DNA of 64,000 nucleotides, from positions 372,001 to 436,000 of the forward strand of contig NZ_JBAJEY010000002.1 of NCBI RefSeq assembly GCF_039822285.1, in the 5' to 3' direction. Made by a program: the position numbers and the translations under genes. Below are positions 41,402-51,234 of this stretch, one piece after another. The stretch's first letter is position 1; each line of letters starts with the position of its first letter. A model generated the notes under the pieces. It searched no databases. It was not told the origin of the DNA and saw only the letters and a list, made by a program, of their open reading frames with translations. The DNA comes from Thiofaba sp039822285 (GTDB taxonomy: Bacteria; Pseudomonadota; Gammaproteobacteria; Halothiobacillales; Halothiobacillaceae).

Positions 41402-42513
41402 GCCCGCTCGAGATCGATGGCAGTTTCGGCGAGGGTGGCGGGCAGCTAAGCCGTTATGCCATGGCCCTGGCGGCGATCACCGGGCGGCCGATCATCCTCA
41501 GGAACATCCGCGCCCGCCGCCCCCGGCCCGGTCTCATGGCCCAGCACCTCACCGCCATGCGGGCCGTGGCCGAGGTATGCGGTGGGGCGCTGGAGGGTGC
41601 GGAGCTCGGGGCGGCGGAGGTCTGCTTCCAGCCGGGACGGATCCGCGGCGGCGACTACCGTTTCGAGGTGGGCACTGCGGGCAGCATCGTGTTGGTCCTG
41701 CAGGCCCTGCTGCCCGTCGTCTTGCATGCCGACGGCCCCTGCAGGCTCGTCGTCAGCGGCGGCACCGACGTGAGGATGGCGCCGCCGGTGGACTACCTGC
41801 GTCAGGTCTTCCTGCCCTGGCTTGCGCGCATGGGAGCCAGGGTGAGCATCGACTCGGTCCGGCACGGTTACTACCCCAGGGGCGGGGGTGAGGTCAGCCT
41901 GACGCTCATGCCCTGCGGACCGTTGAGCCCCCTGGTCGCGGCATCGCCCGGTGCGCTGCGGTCCCTCCGGGGCGTGGCCCACGTGTCCCGGTTGCCACGG
42001 CACATCCCCGAGCGCATGGCCGGGGCGGCGCGCGCCAGCCTGGCCGGATTCGGTCCCGTCGAGATCGACATCCAGGTCCTGTCTGAGGTCGAGGCCTGCG
42101 GCACTGGAGGTGCGATGGTACTCGTGGCCGAGACCGAGCACAGCCTGCTCGGGGCGGCGGTGGTAGCCGAGCGCGGCGTGACGGCCGAGAGGCTGGGAGA
42201 GGAGGCGGGCCGCGCCTTGCGGGCGGAGCTTGCGGCCGGCGCCGTGCTGGACATCCATGCCGTCGACCAGCTTCTCATCTACGCGGCGCAGGCGTGGGGG
42301 GATTCCAGCTTCACGGTGCGGGAGATCAGCCTGCATGCGCGCACGGTCATGTGGCTCATCGCACAGTTCCTGCCGGTGGAGTTCAGGGTGGAGGCGCAGG
42401 GCCACCTGCAGCGGGTCGAGGTTGTGCACGGAGGAGATCCCCGCCTGCCGCTGCGGGCGGGATGGGCTACAACAAGGAGGGAAGCCCCTCCAGGCAGGGA
42501 GAGTCCTCCATGA
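41398..42513 (+). CDS. rtcA: RNA 3'-terminal phosphate cyclase RtcA
   Basis: ATP-dependent enzyme that turns RNA 3'-phosphates into 2',3'-cyclic phosphates. The opening GSFGEGGGQLSRYAMALA, the YPRGGGEVSL segment near 160 and the adenylylated histidine in SLHARTVMWLIAQFLP near 315 are diagnostic. At 371 residues it is about 30 longer than usual, with a Pro/Arg-rich C-terminal tail. No rtcB or rtcR lies nearby. It overlaps both neighbours by 4 bases. Confidence 0.94.
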   Translation: MSPLEIDGSFGEGGGQLSRYAMALAAITGRPIILRNIRARRPRPGLMAQHLTAMRAVAEVCGGALEGAELGAAEVCFQPGRIRGGDYRFEVGTAGSIVLVLQALLPVVLHADGPCRLVVSGGTDVRMAPPVDYLRQVFLPWLARMGARVSIDSVRHGYYPRGGGEVSLTLMPCGPLSPLVAASPGALRSLRGVAHVSRLPRHIPERMAGAARASLAGFGPVEIDIQVLSEVEACGTGGAMVLVAETEHSLLGAAVVAERGVTAERLGEEAGRALRAELAAGAVLDIHAVDQLLIYAAQAWGDSSFTVREISLHARTVMWLIAQFLPVEFRVEAQGHLQRVEVVHGGDPRLPLRAGWATTRREAPPGRESPP

Positions 42514-43724
42514 ACGCTTCCGTCATCCTGCGGCCCCTCGTGTGCTGCCTGGCCTGCGCGGCCATGGTGGCCTGTAGCGCGGACCCGGAGGGGCGTGCGA
42601 AGGGGCTCTCGGGCCAGGTGCCTGCCGGCTGTGCGGAAGGTGGGGCAGTGTCGTCTGTCAGGCTCGAAAGGGTGTTCGCGGCCATCCCCCTCGACGAGCC
42701 TCTGGCCATGCTGCAGGCGCCAGGTGATGCCGGCCACTGGTACGTGGTGGAGAAGGCAGGCCGGGTACTGCGGATCGACAACCGCCCCGATGCGGCGGCA
42801 AGCGAGGTGTTCGCGGACATCCGCCCGCGCGTGCAGGCCCGCTACAGCGAGTCGGGCCTGCTTGGCATGGCCTTCCATCCGGATTTCGCCCACAACGGAC
42901 AGGTCTTCCTCTCCTACACCACTCACGGTACGCCACTCGTGTCGCGCGTCTCGCGCTTCCTCAGCCGCGACGGCGGACGGACGCTGGATGCAGGCACCGA
43001 GACCGTCCTGCTCGAGGTCCAGCAGCCCTACGCCAACCACAACGGTGGGCAGATCGCCTTCGGTCCGGACGGCTTCCTCTACATCGGTCTAGGCGACGGC
43101 GGCGCGGCGAGCGACCCACGGGGCCACGGCCAGAACGTCGGCACCTTGCTCGGTGCCATGCTGCGCATCGACGTGGACAAGGGGGCGCCCTATGCCATCC
43201 CGCCCGACAACCCCTTCGCCGAGGCCAGTGCAGAGGGCGGCGGGCGGCCGGAGATCTACGCCTGGGGCCTGCGCAACCCCTGGCGCTGGAGTTTCGACCG
43301 CGTCAGCGGCGAGCTGTGGGCGGGCGACGTGGGGCAGGACGCGTGGGAGGAGATCGACAAGATCGTCCGCGGCGGCAACTACGGCTGGGCCATCCGTGAG
43401 GGGGCGCACTGTTACGGCACCGAGCGCTGCCGCACCAAGGGGCTGATCGATCCGGTCGCAGAGTACGGCCACGGTGAGGGCTGCTCCGTCACCGGCGGCT
43501 ATGTTTACCGCGGCAAGGCCATTCCCGCCCTCCAGGGGGCCTACCTCTACGGCGACTTCTGCAGCGGCCGCATCTGGGCCCTCTGCCAGGGCAAGGGCTT
43601 GCCCCGGTTGCTGATGAACAGCGGTCTGAATATCTCATCCTTTGCCGAGGGGATGGATGGCGAGCTGTACGTGCTGCATTTCAGCAGCCAAGGGGCGATC
43701 TACCGGCTGGTCACCGCCCCCTGA
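42510..43724 (+). CDS. PQQ-dependent sugar dehydrogenase-type lipoprotein
   Basis: A 404-residue exported protein with lipobox MVAC (cysteine 22) and a six-bladed propeller of the soluble aldose-sugar-dehydrogenase (GSDH) family. Signatures are SESGLLGMAFHPDF near 112, NHNGGQIAFGPDGFLYIGLGDGG near 172 and the blade with RNPWRWSFD near 255. The propeller would hold PQQ and calcium and oxidise aldoses in the periplasm. No pqq synthesis genes are in the window. Its ATG overlaps the rtcA stop. Confidence 0.88.
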   Translation: MNASVILRPLVCCLACAAMVACSADPEGRAKGLSGQVPAGCAEGGAVSSVRLERVFAAIPLDEPLAMLQAPGDAGHWYVVEKAGRVLRIDNRPDAAASEVFADIRPRVQARYSESGLLGMAFHPDFAHNGQVFLSYTTHGTPLVSRVSRFLSRDGGRTLDAGTETVLLEVQQPYANHNGGQIAFGPDGFLYIGLGDGGAASDPRGHGQNVGTLLGAMLRIDVDKGAPYAIPPDNPFAEASAEGGGRPEIYAWGLRNPWRWSFDRVSGELWAGDVGQDAWEEIDKIVRGGNYGWAIREGAHCYGTERCRTKGLIDPVAEYGHGEGCSVTGGYVYRGKAIPALQGAYLYGDFCSGRIWALCQGKGLPRLLMNSGLNISSFAEGMDGELYVLHFSSQGAIYRLVTAP

Positions 43725-43740
43725 TGGGGGCGCGCCGAGC

Positions 43741-44787
43741 TCAAACCCAACCCCGCTTCTTCAGCCCATCCTTGATGTAGGCATACAGGATCGGGCTTAT
43801 CACCAGCCCTGGGATGCCTGCGATGCGCTCCATGGCCAGCATGGCGATGAGGATCTCCCAGGCTCGGGCGCGGATGTGGCCACCGACGATGCGGGCGTTG
43901 AGGAAGTATTCGACCTTGTGCACGATCACGAGGAAGGCCAGCGAGCTGGCGGCCACCATCACCGAGTGAGAGAGGCTGATGATGGTGATGACGGTGTTGC
44001 TGACCAGGTTGCCGACGATGGGAATGAAGCCCATGACGAAGGTGACCAGCACCATGGTCTTGACCAGTGGCAGGTGAACACCTGCCAGGGGCAGGGCGAC
44101 CAGCAGGTAGAGGCCGGTGAGGGTGGTATTGACCGTGGTGATCCAGGCCTGGGCGGTGATGATGCGGCGAAAGGCGAGGCTGAAGGCGCTGACTTCCTGC
44201 AAGAGCGCCCGTGCCAGTGGGCGCAAGGCTTGAGGGTCCGTGGCTTCGGTGTGGAGGGAGATCATTGCGCCGATGATGAGACCGATGAGGATGTGCACCA
44301 GGCCATAACCCAGGGCGCCGCCGGCGGAGCCCACCTCGGCGGCATGGCTGCGTAGCCAATCGACGGCATGCTGTTTGAGCGCCTCCGTATCCGGCGGCAG
44401 CCATGGTTCGGCCCAGGCGGGCAGGGCCGCCTTGGTGTCGTCGAGGATGCGGGCCATTTGCTTCATCAGCCCCTCCACGCCTTCCTGGCCCGTGCCATGC
44501 ATGAGTTTGAGCAGGGCGAGGGCCCCCAGAGTGAGCAGGGTCAGCACGACGGCGGAGACGAGCAGGATGGCCACCACCCGCGCAAGATGCGAGGAGAAGG
44601 TGGGGCTGATCAGCCGTTTGGCAATGGCATGCACCAGCTGGTGCATGAGCAGGCCCGCGAGCAGGGCGGGCAGCAGGTGCTGCTTCACTGCAAAGAACAC
44701 CGCGGCCACCGCCAGAGCGAAGGCCAGCCAGTGCATCCAGGTGGGCGCAGTGGTCGAGGGCGGGAGGGTCGTGGGGAGACTGGGCAT
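43741..44787 (-). CDS. AI-2E family membrane transporter
   Basis: An inner-membrane protein of 348 residues with about eight helices, of the AI-2E/YhhT superfamily. The C-terminal core GFIPIVGNLVSNTVITI and ISPILYAYIKDG is the conserved part. Family members export diverse solutes or ions, and autoinducer-2 is only one possibility. The ATG at 44787 lacks a good ribosome site. The frame stays open upstream through a GC-rich palindromic repeat (44812-44854), so a longer N-terminus cannot be excluded. Converges with the PQQ dehydrogenase gene. Confidence 0.85.
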   Translation of the reverse strand: MPSLPTTLPPSTTAPTWMHWLAFALAVAAVFFAVKQHLLPALLAGLLMHQLVHAIAKRLISPTFSSHLARVVAILLVSAVVLTLLTLGALALLKLMHGTGQEGVEGLMKQMARILDDTKAALPAWAEPWLPPDTEALKQHAVDWLRSHAAEVGSAGGALGYGLVHILIGLIIGAMISLHTEATDPQALRPLARALLQEVSAFSLAFRRIITAQAWITTVNTTLTGLYLLVALPLAGVHLPLVKTMVLVTFVMGFIPIVGNLVSNTVITIISLSHSVMVAASSLAFLVIVHKVEYFLNARIVGGHIRARAWEILIAMLAMERIAGIPGLVISPILYAYIKDGLKKRGWV

Positions 44788-44811
44788 GTTCAGGTTCGAG
44801 AGCTGCTGTGG

Positions 44812-44854
44812 TCTTCCCCTCTCCCCCAGCCCCTCCCCCCTGAGGGGGGAGGGG
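44812..44854. repeat. GC-rich palindromic repeat
   Basis: CTCCCCCAGCCCCTCCCCCC followed by TGA and the complementary GGGGGGAGGGG arm. It sits just upstream of the AI-2E transporter gene. Confidence 0.8.
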
Positions 44855-44901
44855 AGTACGACGGACGAAGGGGCCAAGTCATAGGCGTGGGCTTGGTCCG
44901 C

Positions 44902-47900
44902 TTAGGCATGGCCAAGCATGACCGCGGCGGTGAGCATCCAGCCCGCCGAGCCGGTGTACCAGGTCCAGCCGCCGCGGCCGTTGTGCGGGGCCACGCCGTA
45001 CACGTCGGCGGCGATCACGTAGGGTTCGGTCATGTAACGCTCGGCTCCCGTGGGGGTGGCCGTGTGGCGGATGGGGCTGAGCATCGTCAGCAGGTCCAGC
45101 GCCTTGTCCGGGTGGCCGGCCTGGGCAAAGGCCATCACCGCCCACAGGGCGGCGTGGGTGTACTGCCCGCCGTTCTCGCGTACGCCGGCGACGTAGCCCT
45201 TGATGTAGCCGGGGTCGTGCGGCGTCTTGTCGAAGGCGGGGGTGAGCAGGCGGATGATGCCGACCTCGCGGTCGATGAGGTGCTGTTCCATGGCGCGAAT
45301 GACTCGTTCGAAGCGCGGTGTGTCACCCTCACCCCCATCCCTTGATCCCTCCTCTCCGTCCCTTCCGGCCTCCCTGCCGGAAGCCCCTTCGGGGTTCGGC
45401 CGTCGAGAGCTCCCCTCAAGGGAGAGGGGGGCAAAAGCTACGCCGCTGAGGATGGCCCAGGCCTGGGCGAGGGTGTCGATCTGGCACTCATCGGAGGCTT
45501 TGGAGCCGAGCACGGCGCCGTTGTCGTACCAGGCGCGGCGGTACCATTCGCCATCCCAGCCTTCCGTGTTCAGCGCCTCCAGCAGTTTGGCGCGATGGGC
45601 GCGGTATTTTTCCGCCCGGGCCAGGTCGCGGCGCGCCTCGCACAGGGGGATGAAGTCGCCGAGGATGGCGTAGAGGAACATGCCCACCCACACGCTCTCG
45701 CCCTTGCCGAGCCGTCCGACGCGGTTCATGCCGTCGTTCCAGTCGCCGGTGCCCATCAGGGGCAGCCCGTGGACGCCGACCTTGAGCGAACGGTCGAGGG
45801 CGCGGCAGCAGTGCTCGTACACATCACCCTGCGTGCCTGAGTCCTCCGGCACCATGAAGCGTTCATCCTCCCCTTCCTCCAAAAGCGGGCCGGTCAGATA
45901 CCGTGCCGGCTCGTCGAGGATGGCCCTCTCCCCGGTGTGCTGGATGTATTTGGCGGTGGCGTAGGGCAGCCAGAGCAGATCATCCGAGAAGCGGGTGCGG
46001 ATGCCGCGGCTGGTGCCATCCGGGAAGGGGTGCCACCAGTGCAGCACATCGCCCTCGACGAACTGGTTGGCGGCGTTGAGCAGGATCTGGCGGCGGGTGA
46101 TCCCGGCATCGTGACGGATCAGGTTGAGCGCGTCCTGCAACTGGTCGCGGAAGCCAAACGCCCCGCCGGACTGGTAGTAGGCCGTGCGAGCCCAGATCCG
46201 GCAGACCAGGGTCTGGTAGGGCAGCCAGTGATTGACCAGGATGTCCACCTCCGGCTTGCCGGTGTGGACGCGGGCCTTGGCGGTGAAGTCCTTCCAGAAG
46301 GCCTGGACCTCGGCCAGAAGCTGCTCGATGGCTCCGGGCTGGCGCAGCCGGCGCAAAAGCCCCGAGAGCCCTGCGGCATCGCGCGTCTCGCCAAGGACGA
46401 AGGTCAGGGTGCGTTCATCGCCCGGCGCCAGGGTGAGGCAGGCCTGCAGGGCGGCGCAGTCCAGCCCCTTGCCGGTGCGTCCATCGAGGGTCAGCGCGGT
46501 TTCCACGGCCAGCGGGCGGGCGGGGCTGCGGCCCTGGCCGATGACGTGACTGCGGTCGGCGCTGTAGTGCACGGCATCGGCGGGGGCGAGCAGCGCGGCA
46601 TAGGCCACGCCTTCGGCGAAGGCCCCGGCGCTCGGGTTGCGGGCGATCAGGGCGTGCGCGTCGAGATCCCAGGCGGTTTCGAGGTGCTGGGCGGTACCCT
46701 TCGGGTCCACGCCGAGCACCAGCCGGTGGTAGTTGAACACCGACAGCTGGCGCGTGCGGTCGGAGAGGTTACGAAGCTTGATGCTGACGATCCGGCAGGT
46801 CTCATGCAGGGGCACGAACACGGTGGTGTGCTGCTCCAGCTCCTGGCTGGTGTGAGCAAAGCGGGTGTAACCGAGGCCGTGGCGCACCTCGTAATCCCCC
46901 GCGCCGGGCACCGGGCCGGGGGTAGGCGACCAGTACAGCCCGGCGTCTTCGTCGCGCAGGTAGAAGGCCTCCCCGTGCGGGTCGATGACCGGGTCGTTGA
47001 ACCAGGGGGTCAGGCGGTGCTCGCGGCTGTTCTGGGCGAAACTGTGGATGGCGCCGCTCTCGCTGACGATGCAGCCGGCGTTGTGGGCGTTGGCGAGTAC
47101 ATTGGACCAGGGCAGCGGGGGGCGTTTGAGAGTGCCATCAGCCTCACGCGGCAGGCGGATGACGTACTCGGAGCCGTCGGCGTTGAAGCCACCGTAGCCG
47201 TTTTCGAACTGCAACAGCTCGGCGCTGTGGTGCGGGGGCAAGGTGCAGGCGCCCTCCTGGGAGGCCGGGCGGGCCAGAGAAGGCAAGACGGGGGTGCGGT
47301 TCAGCGCCACATCGGCGAGCAGGCTGGCGCCCACGGGGGCTTCGAGGAGGGCGAGCGCGGCCTCGCGCGTATCCGCCACGCCGAGCACGAACAGGGCCTG
47401 GCCCTCCTGCCCCGGGGCGAGCTCAAGCACGGTGCGCAGGGCCAGGCAGGGGTCGAGGACATTGCCTGCGGTGCCCGAGAGGGCTTGAGCCAGCATCGCC
47501 TGCGGTGCAGCCAGCGTCCGGCCGCGGCCGATAAAGCGCATGCGGTCGGTCTCGAACTCGGTGGCCTGCGCCCCAAGCAGGCCATGCACCAGCCAGGGGA
47601 AGCGCTCATCCGCGCCGCGCGGGCGGCGGCGGGCCAAGAGCGCCCCGTGCGCCATGACCGCCTCGGTCTGCACGAACAGCTTGGCGAAGGCCGGGTGGCC
47701 GGCATCGGCCGCGGGATGGTGGATTACCGGTTCGAGGTAGGAGGTCAGCTCGATCCGGCGCGCGCGATCCCCGAGGTTCTTCAGGCTGACCCGACGCAGT
47801 TCGCGGTCGCCGTCCACCCACACGGTCATGCGCGCCTCGAGGCCGTGGCTGCGCTTGGCAAAGCAGGCGAAGCCGTCCGCAAAGGCATGGCCGGCCTCCA

Positions 47901-48114
47901 CGCCCTCCCCATCCGGCACCGGCTGGCGGCCGATCGACCAGAAGGCCCCACTCTCCGCATCGCGCAGGTAGATGAAGAAGCCGAGGTCATCCTCGAGCGT
48001 ATCGCCATGCCAGCGGTTGAGCTGCAGCTCGCCGCGCCGTGCCTCGCCCGCGCCCGAGGGCGTCAACAGCAGGCGGTAGGTGTCGCTGGCTAGGGTGTGG
48101 GGGGCAGACATCAT
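44902..48114 (-). CDS. GH94 glycoside phosphorylase (1,2-beta-oligoglucan phosphorylase-like)
   Basis: A cytosolic enzyme of 1070 residues. The N-terminal half has beta-sandwich repeats like those of cyclic beta-1,2-glucan synthase C-termini (WHGDTLEDDLGFFIYLRD near 34). An (alpha/alpha)6 barrel follows with the GH94 acid in MGTGDWNDGMNRVG near 790. No signal peptide. Length and layout fit phosphorolysis of beta-1,2-gluco-oligosaccharides. A 110-bp GC-rich repeat inserted in frame adds about 37 Ser/Arg/Gly/Glu-rich residues at about 894-930. The start overlaps the upstream glycosidase gene by 4 bases. Confidence 0.85.
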   Translation of the reverse strand: MMSAPHTLASDTYRLLLTPSGAGEARRGELQLNRWHGDTLEDDLGFFIYLRDAESGAFWSIGRQPVPDGEGVEAGHAFADGFACFAKRSHGLEARMTVWVDGDRELRRVSLKNLGDRARRIELTSYLEPVIHHPAADAGHPAFAKLFVQTEAVMAHGALLARRRPRGADERFPWLVHGLLGAQATEFETDRMRFIGRGRTLAAPQAMLAQALSGTAGNVLDPCLALRTVLELAPGQEGQALFVLGVADTREAALALLEAPVGASLLADVALNRTPVLPSLARPASQEGACTLPPHHSAELLQFENGYGGFNADGSEYVIRLPREADGTLKRPPLPWSNVLANAHNAGCIVSESGAIHSFAQNSREHRLTPWFNDPVIDPHGEAFYLRDEDAGLYWSPTPGPVPGAGDYEVRHGLGYTRFAHTSQELEQHTTVFVPLHETCRIVSIKLRNLSDRTRQLSVFNYHRLVLGVDPKGTAQHLETAWDLDAHALIARNPSAGAFAEGVAYAALLAPADAVHYSADRSHVIGQGRSPARPLAVETALTLDGRTGKGLDCAALQACLTLAPGDERTLTFVLGETRDAAGLSGLLRRLRQPGAIEQLLAEVQAFWKDFTAKARVHTGKPEVDILVNHWLPYQTLVCRIWARTAYYQSGGAFGFRDQLQDALNLIRHDAGITRRQILLNAANQFVEGDVLHWWHPFPDGTSRGIRTRFSDDLLWLPYATAKYIQHTGERAILDEPARYLTGPLLEEGEDERFMVPEDSGTQGDVYEHCCRALDRSLKVGVHGLPLMGTGDWNDGMNRVGRLGKGESVWVGMFLYAILGDFIPLCEARRDLARAEKYRAHRAKLLEALNTEGWDGEWYRRAWYDNGAVLGSKASDECQIDTLAQAWAILSGVAFAPLSLEGSSRRPNPEGASGREAGRDGEEGSRDGGEGDTPRFERVIRAMEQHLIDREVGIIRLLTPAFDKTPHDPGYIKGYVAGVRENGGQYTHAALWAVMAFAQAGHPDKALDLLTMLSPIRHTATPTGAERYMTEPYVIAADVYGVAPHNGRGGWTWYTGSAGWMLTAAVMLGHA
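45324..45433. repeat. 110-bp GC-rich repeat, long form, copy B inside the GH94 gene
   Basis: It matches copy A (28240-28348) from CACCCTC to GGGGGGCA, including TGCCGGAAGCCCC and GGCCGTCGAGAG. It is read in frame on the minus strand as residues about 894-930 of the GH94 protein. Confidence 0.9.
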
Positions 48115-50408
48115 GGGGACCTCGGGACGGACGGGGATGGGGGCGCGTGCCGGATGAGCACCACGGCCGGAACAGCGCTTAGCTTAATCGCTGGGCCCGC
48201 CGGCCGGAATGGCTGGCCGTCCACGCTGAACACCCGGTCGGCCAGGGCGGGCAACTCCAGCACCACCCCGCCGGCCGGCGTGCGTAGCGTACCGCCGAGG
48301 CGGAGGCGCAGGGTCCCGGCCTCGGGGTGGTCGATGTCCAGGTCGAGCCGACCGAAGGGGGTGGACAGTTCATGGACGCGCAGACCCTCGGGGGCGTCGA
48401 GCCAGGCGGCGGGCAGGCCGGCACCGATGACCAGCGCCTGGTCGGCCTCGCGGACGTGGGCGATCAGGCTCAGCACGGCGCGGATGAACTCGCCGGCCAC
48501 CCAGCCATGCGGCATGTCGCCGATGTAGTCCGGCCGGCGCGGATCGGCCCAGACCACCTCCGGCCAGGCGTTCCAGCCGCGGGGGCGGCGGTCGGCCAGC
48601 AGCAGCCGTAGCAACGTCCAGGCCTCCTCGCGCCGCCCGATCCGGGCCAGGGCCTCGACGTTGCGCCACTCGTAGGGGGTGTAGCCGGGCCAACGGGGGG
48701 AGCCCGCGGCGCGCTCGCGCACCATGGCAAGGTACGCATCGAAGGTCAGGCGCAGGGCCTCCTGCGGCAGCAGGCCGTCCTCCTGGGTGGGGCTGAGGAC
48801 GATGGCGGTGGAGGTCGGGTCGAAGTCGCCCAGGTCCGCCGAGGCGGGGAGGGTGGTCAGGCCCTTGTCCTGCATGGTCTGGCGGATGGAGGCCACCACG
48901 TCCTCGCGCATGGCCGCGTGCGCGCGCCGGTAGCGTTCGGCGGCGGCGTCATCGCCCAGGCGCTCCGCCAGCCAGGCGGCATCCTTCAGGCCGCGCAGGG
49001 CAAAGAAGTCGTCCCAGTAGGAGTGCACCGGGTTCTGCAAATAGCCTTCGTGGCTGGCGGAATCAGGCAGCAGGCCGCGGAAGCGGCGTCGCTCCGGGGC
49101 CTCGAAGGCCGGGCCCAGGCGCTCGGCGCGCAGGGCCAGGAGGTGCCCGGCGGCGCGCTGTGCGGCCGGCCACAGCGCGCGGGCGAGGGCGAGGTCCTCG
49201 GTATGGCGCACGGTCTCGGCCAGCAGAAAGATGAACTCGCCATGGCTGTCGTGCTCGACCGTGGGGTCGGGACCAAGGGCGTCGATGCAGCAGGGGATGC
49301 CGCCCTCCTCCTGCTGGAATCCTGTGTACCAGCGCACGAAGTCGCGGGCCCGCTCCGCATGGCCGAGTTGCAGCAGGGCATGGGCCATCAGCGCGCCGTC
49401 GCGGATCCAGGCCCGGGCATAGCCGCGCGAGCCGGGGCGGATCAGCGGGCGGGGCGAGTGGATCAGCAGGTAGGCGAGACTGGTGCGCAAGGCGGCGGCG
49501 AGGTCCTCGCCCTCCGCGGTCGGCAGGTGCAGCATCACGCGCCCGGTCTGTTCGCGCCAGAGCATGCGCTGTTCAAGGCGCAGGCGCTCGAACAGCGCGG
49601 CGGGGGCCGCGCGCAGGGCGGCAGGTGCCGGGGCCCCCTCGAAGGGGAAGGCCAGGATCGTCTCGCGCACCTCGCCCGGGGCGAGGACAAGGGGCCAGCG
49701 CCAGGCGCCGGCCACCCCTGGCCCCGCATCCGGGCTGAAGCCCCCCGGCGGGGTGAGGGCGAGGATGCGCCGCTCGTCGTTGATCAGGAGGGCGTCCTCT
49801 GTGTGGACGAGGCGGTGGATGGGAGCGGCCCCACCGTTCACCGCCAGCCGCAGCCAGGGGGGATAGACCTGCAGCGGACGCAGGGCCAGTTCCAGGGTGG
49901 CGGCGTGGGGTTCCGTCCCCAGGTTGCGCAGGCGGTAGCGTGCCAGCAGCAGGGGGCAGCCGCCGACCTCGCCCGCCACGGCGTCGATGTCGAGCCGCAT
50001 CTCGTCGATGCGCCAGGTCACGCTCGGCAGGGGGAGATCGCCTTCGAGGAGCTGCTGCGTGGTACGCACGTCCGCCCAACCGATCCGCCGTCCATCGAGG
50101 TGGAGGAAGGGTTCGATCGACGGGCCGCCGGGCCAGGGCTCCAGCAGGCCGTCCTCGCTCAGCAGGGCGGCGTGGGGGCTGTCCGGTGCGCCGATCACCG
50201 TCCAGTAGGCCTGCTCGCCATGAAAGGCGCGGGGAAAGCTGCCGCGCGGCAGGCTGGCGGCCTGCTCCAGCAGGGTCTGGGTCAGGGCGGGCTGGTCGGG
50301 GGATTGCGCAAACACAGGCTGCATGGGCGCTCCCATCAGGCCAAGGGCCAGGAGTAACCGGGCGGTGCAGTGCAGGGATCGGTCCATGGCCTGCGTCGGG
50401 TCGTCCAT
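48111..50408 (-). CDS. Periplasmic six-hairpin glycosidase-like protein
   Basis: A 765-residue precursor. A signal peptide ends near residue 35 (PVFAQS). An N-terminal beta-sandwich (about 36-290) and an (alpha/alpha)6 barrel (about 300-660) follow, with RGYARAWIRDGALM near 334, HDSHGEFIFLLAE near 390 and WPEVVWADPRRPDY near 615. A C-terminal beta domain completes it. The acidic residues in the barrel fit a GH15/GH63-like hydrolase, but I cannot name the family. An in-frame ATG at 50387 is an alternative start. Coupled to the GH94 gene downstream and 16 bases from an ABC permease. Confidence 0.78.
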   Translation of the reverse strand: MDDPTQAMDRSLHCTARLLLALGLMGAPMQPVFAQSPDQPALTQTLLEQAASLPRGSFPRAFHGEQAYWTVIGAPDSPHAALLSEDGLLEPWPGGPSIEPFLHLDGRRIGWADVRTTQQLLEGDLPLPSVTWRIDEMRLDIDAVAGEVGGCPLLLARYRLRNLGTEPHAATLELALRPLQVYPPWLRLAVNGGAAPIHRLVHTEDALLINDERRILALTPPGGFSPDAGPGVAGAWRWPLVLAPGEVRETILAFPFEGAPAPAALRAAPAALFERLRLEQRMLWREQTGRVMLHLPTAEGEDLAAALRTSLAYLLIHSPRPLIRPGSRGYARAWIRDGALMAHALLQLGHAERARDFVRWYTGFQQEEGGIPCCIDALGPDPTVEHDSHGEFIFLLAETVRHTEDLALARALWPAAQRAAGHLLALRAERLGPAFEAPERRRFRGLLPDSASHEGYLQNPVHSYWDDFFALRGLKDAAWLAERLGDDAAAERYRRAHAAMREDVVASIRQTMQDKGLTTLPASADLGDFDPTSTAIVLSPTQEDGLLPQEALRLTFDAYLAMVRERAAGSPRWPGYTPYEWRNVEALARIGRREEAWTLLRLLLADRRPRGWNAWPEVVWADPRRPDYIGDMPHGWVAGEFIRAVLSLIAHVREADQALVIGAGLPAAWLDAPEGLRVHELSTPFGRLDLDIDHPEAGTLRLRLGGTLRTPAGGVVLELPALADRVFSVDGQPFRPAGPAIKLSAVPAVVLIRHAPPSPSVPRSP

Positions 50409-50424
50409 GGGGCCGGTCAGGGCC

Positions 50425-51234
50425 TCAGCCTTTCAGGCTGCCCTGGGCAAGGCCTGCGATGTACTGCCGCTGCAGGAGCACAAACACGATCAGCACCGGC
50501 AGCACGGTCAGGGTGGAGGCCGCCATCATCAGCTCGGTGTCCTGCACATGCTCGCCAGCGAGGTTGGCCAGCGCCACCGGCAGGGTGTGCAGCTCGGCAT
50601 CGGAGAGCACGATCAGGGGCCACATGAAGTCGTTCCAGCTGCCCATGAAGGTGAACAGGGCCAGGGTGGCGAGGATGGGCCTCAGCTGCGGCAGCACCAC
50701 CGACCAGAACAGGCGGAACTCCCCGGCGCCGTCCAGCCGTGCGGCGTCCAGCATGGCCTCCGGGATGTTCTGCGCGTACTGGCGCACCAGGAAGATGCCG
50801 AAGATGCTGGCGAGCATGGGCACCAGTACCCCGGCGTAGGTGTTGATCAGGCCCATCTGCTTGAGCATGAGAAACAACGGCAGCATGGCCACCTGGGCCG
50901 GGATGACCATGGCGGCGAGGAGCAGGCGGAACAGCCGCTCCCGCCCGGCGAAGCGCAGCTTGGCAAAGGCATAGCCCGCCATGGCGTTGAGCAGGGTGGC
51001 GATGCTGGTGGCCAGGAGGGCGATCAGGGCACTGTTGAGCGCATAGCGGCCCATGTCCAGCCGGGTGAACAGGTCGCGGTAATGCTCCAGCGTTGGGCTG
51101 CTGGGCCACAGGCGCGGCGGAATGGCGCTGGCCTCTCCGGTAGGCATGAAGGAGGCCGCCAGCATCCACGCAAAGGGGGAGAGGGTGAGCAGGGCCAGGG
51201 CGATGAGCAGCAGGTGGAGCAGCAGGCGTTTCAC
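50425..51234 (-). CDS. Carbohydrate ABC permease, MalG-type
   Basis: A 269-residue inner-membrane protein with six helices. The coupling segment is EAARLDGAGEFRLFWSVVLPQLRPIL-like around residue 170 (as EAMLDAARLDGAGEF). The GTG start at 51234 overlaps the upstream permease stop by 4 bases, which fixes it. It would pair with the MalF-type permease to import an oligosaccharide. No ATPase gene is in the cluster, so a shared ATPase encoded elsewhere is expected. Confidence 0.9.
   Translation of the reverse strand: MKRLLLHLLLIALALLTLSPFAWMLAASFMPTGEASAIPPRLWPSSPTLEHYRDLFTRLDMGRYALNSALIALLATSIATLLNAMAGYAFAKLRFAGRERLFRLLLAAMVIPAQVAMLPLFLMLKQMGLINTYAGVLVPMLASIFGIFLVRQYAQNIPEAMLDAARLDGAGEFRLFWSVVLPQLRPILATLALFTFMGSWNDFMWPLIVLSDAELHTLPVALANLAGEHVQDTELMMAASTLTVLPVLIVFVLLQRQYIAGLAQGSLKG

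Noticed and set aside
43741..44877. Upstream start of the AI-2E transporter through the GC-rich repeat
   Set aside because: The frame is open, but the added residues come from the repeat and no ribosome site supports that start. It is kept only as an alternative.
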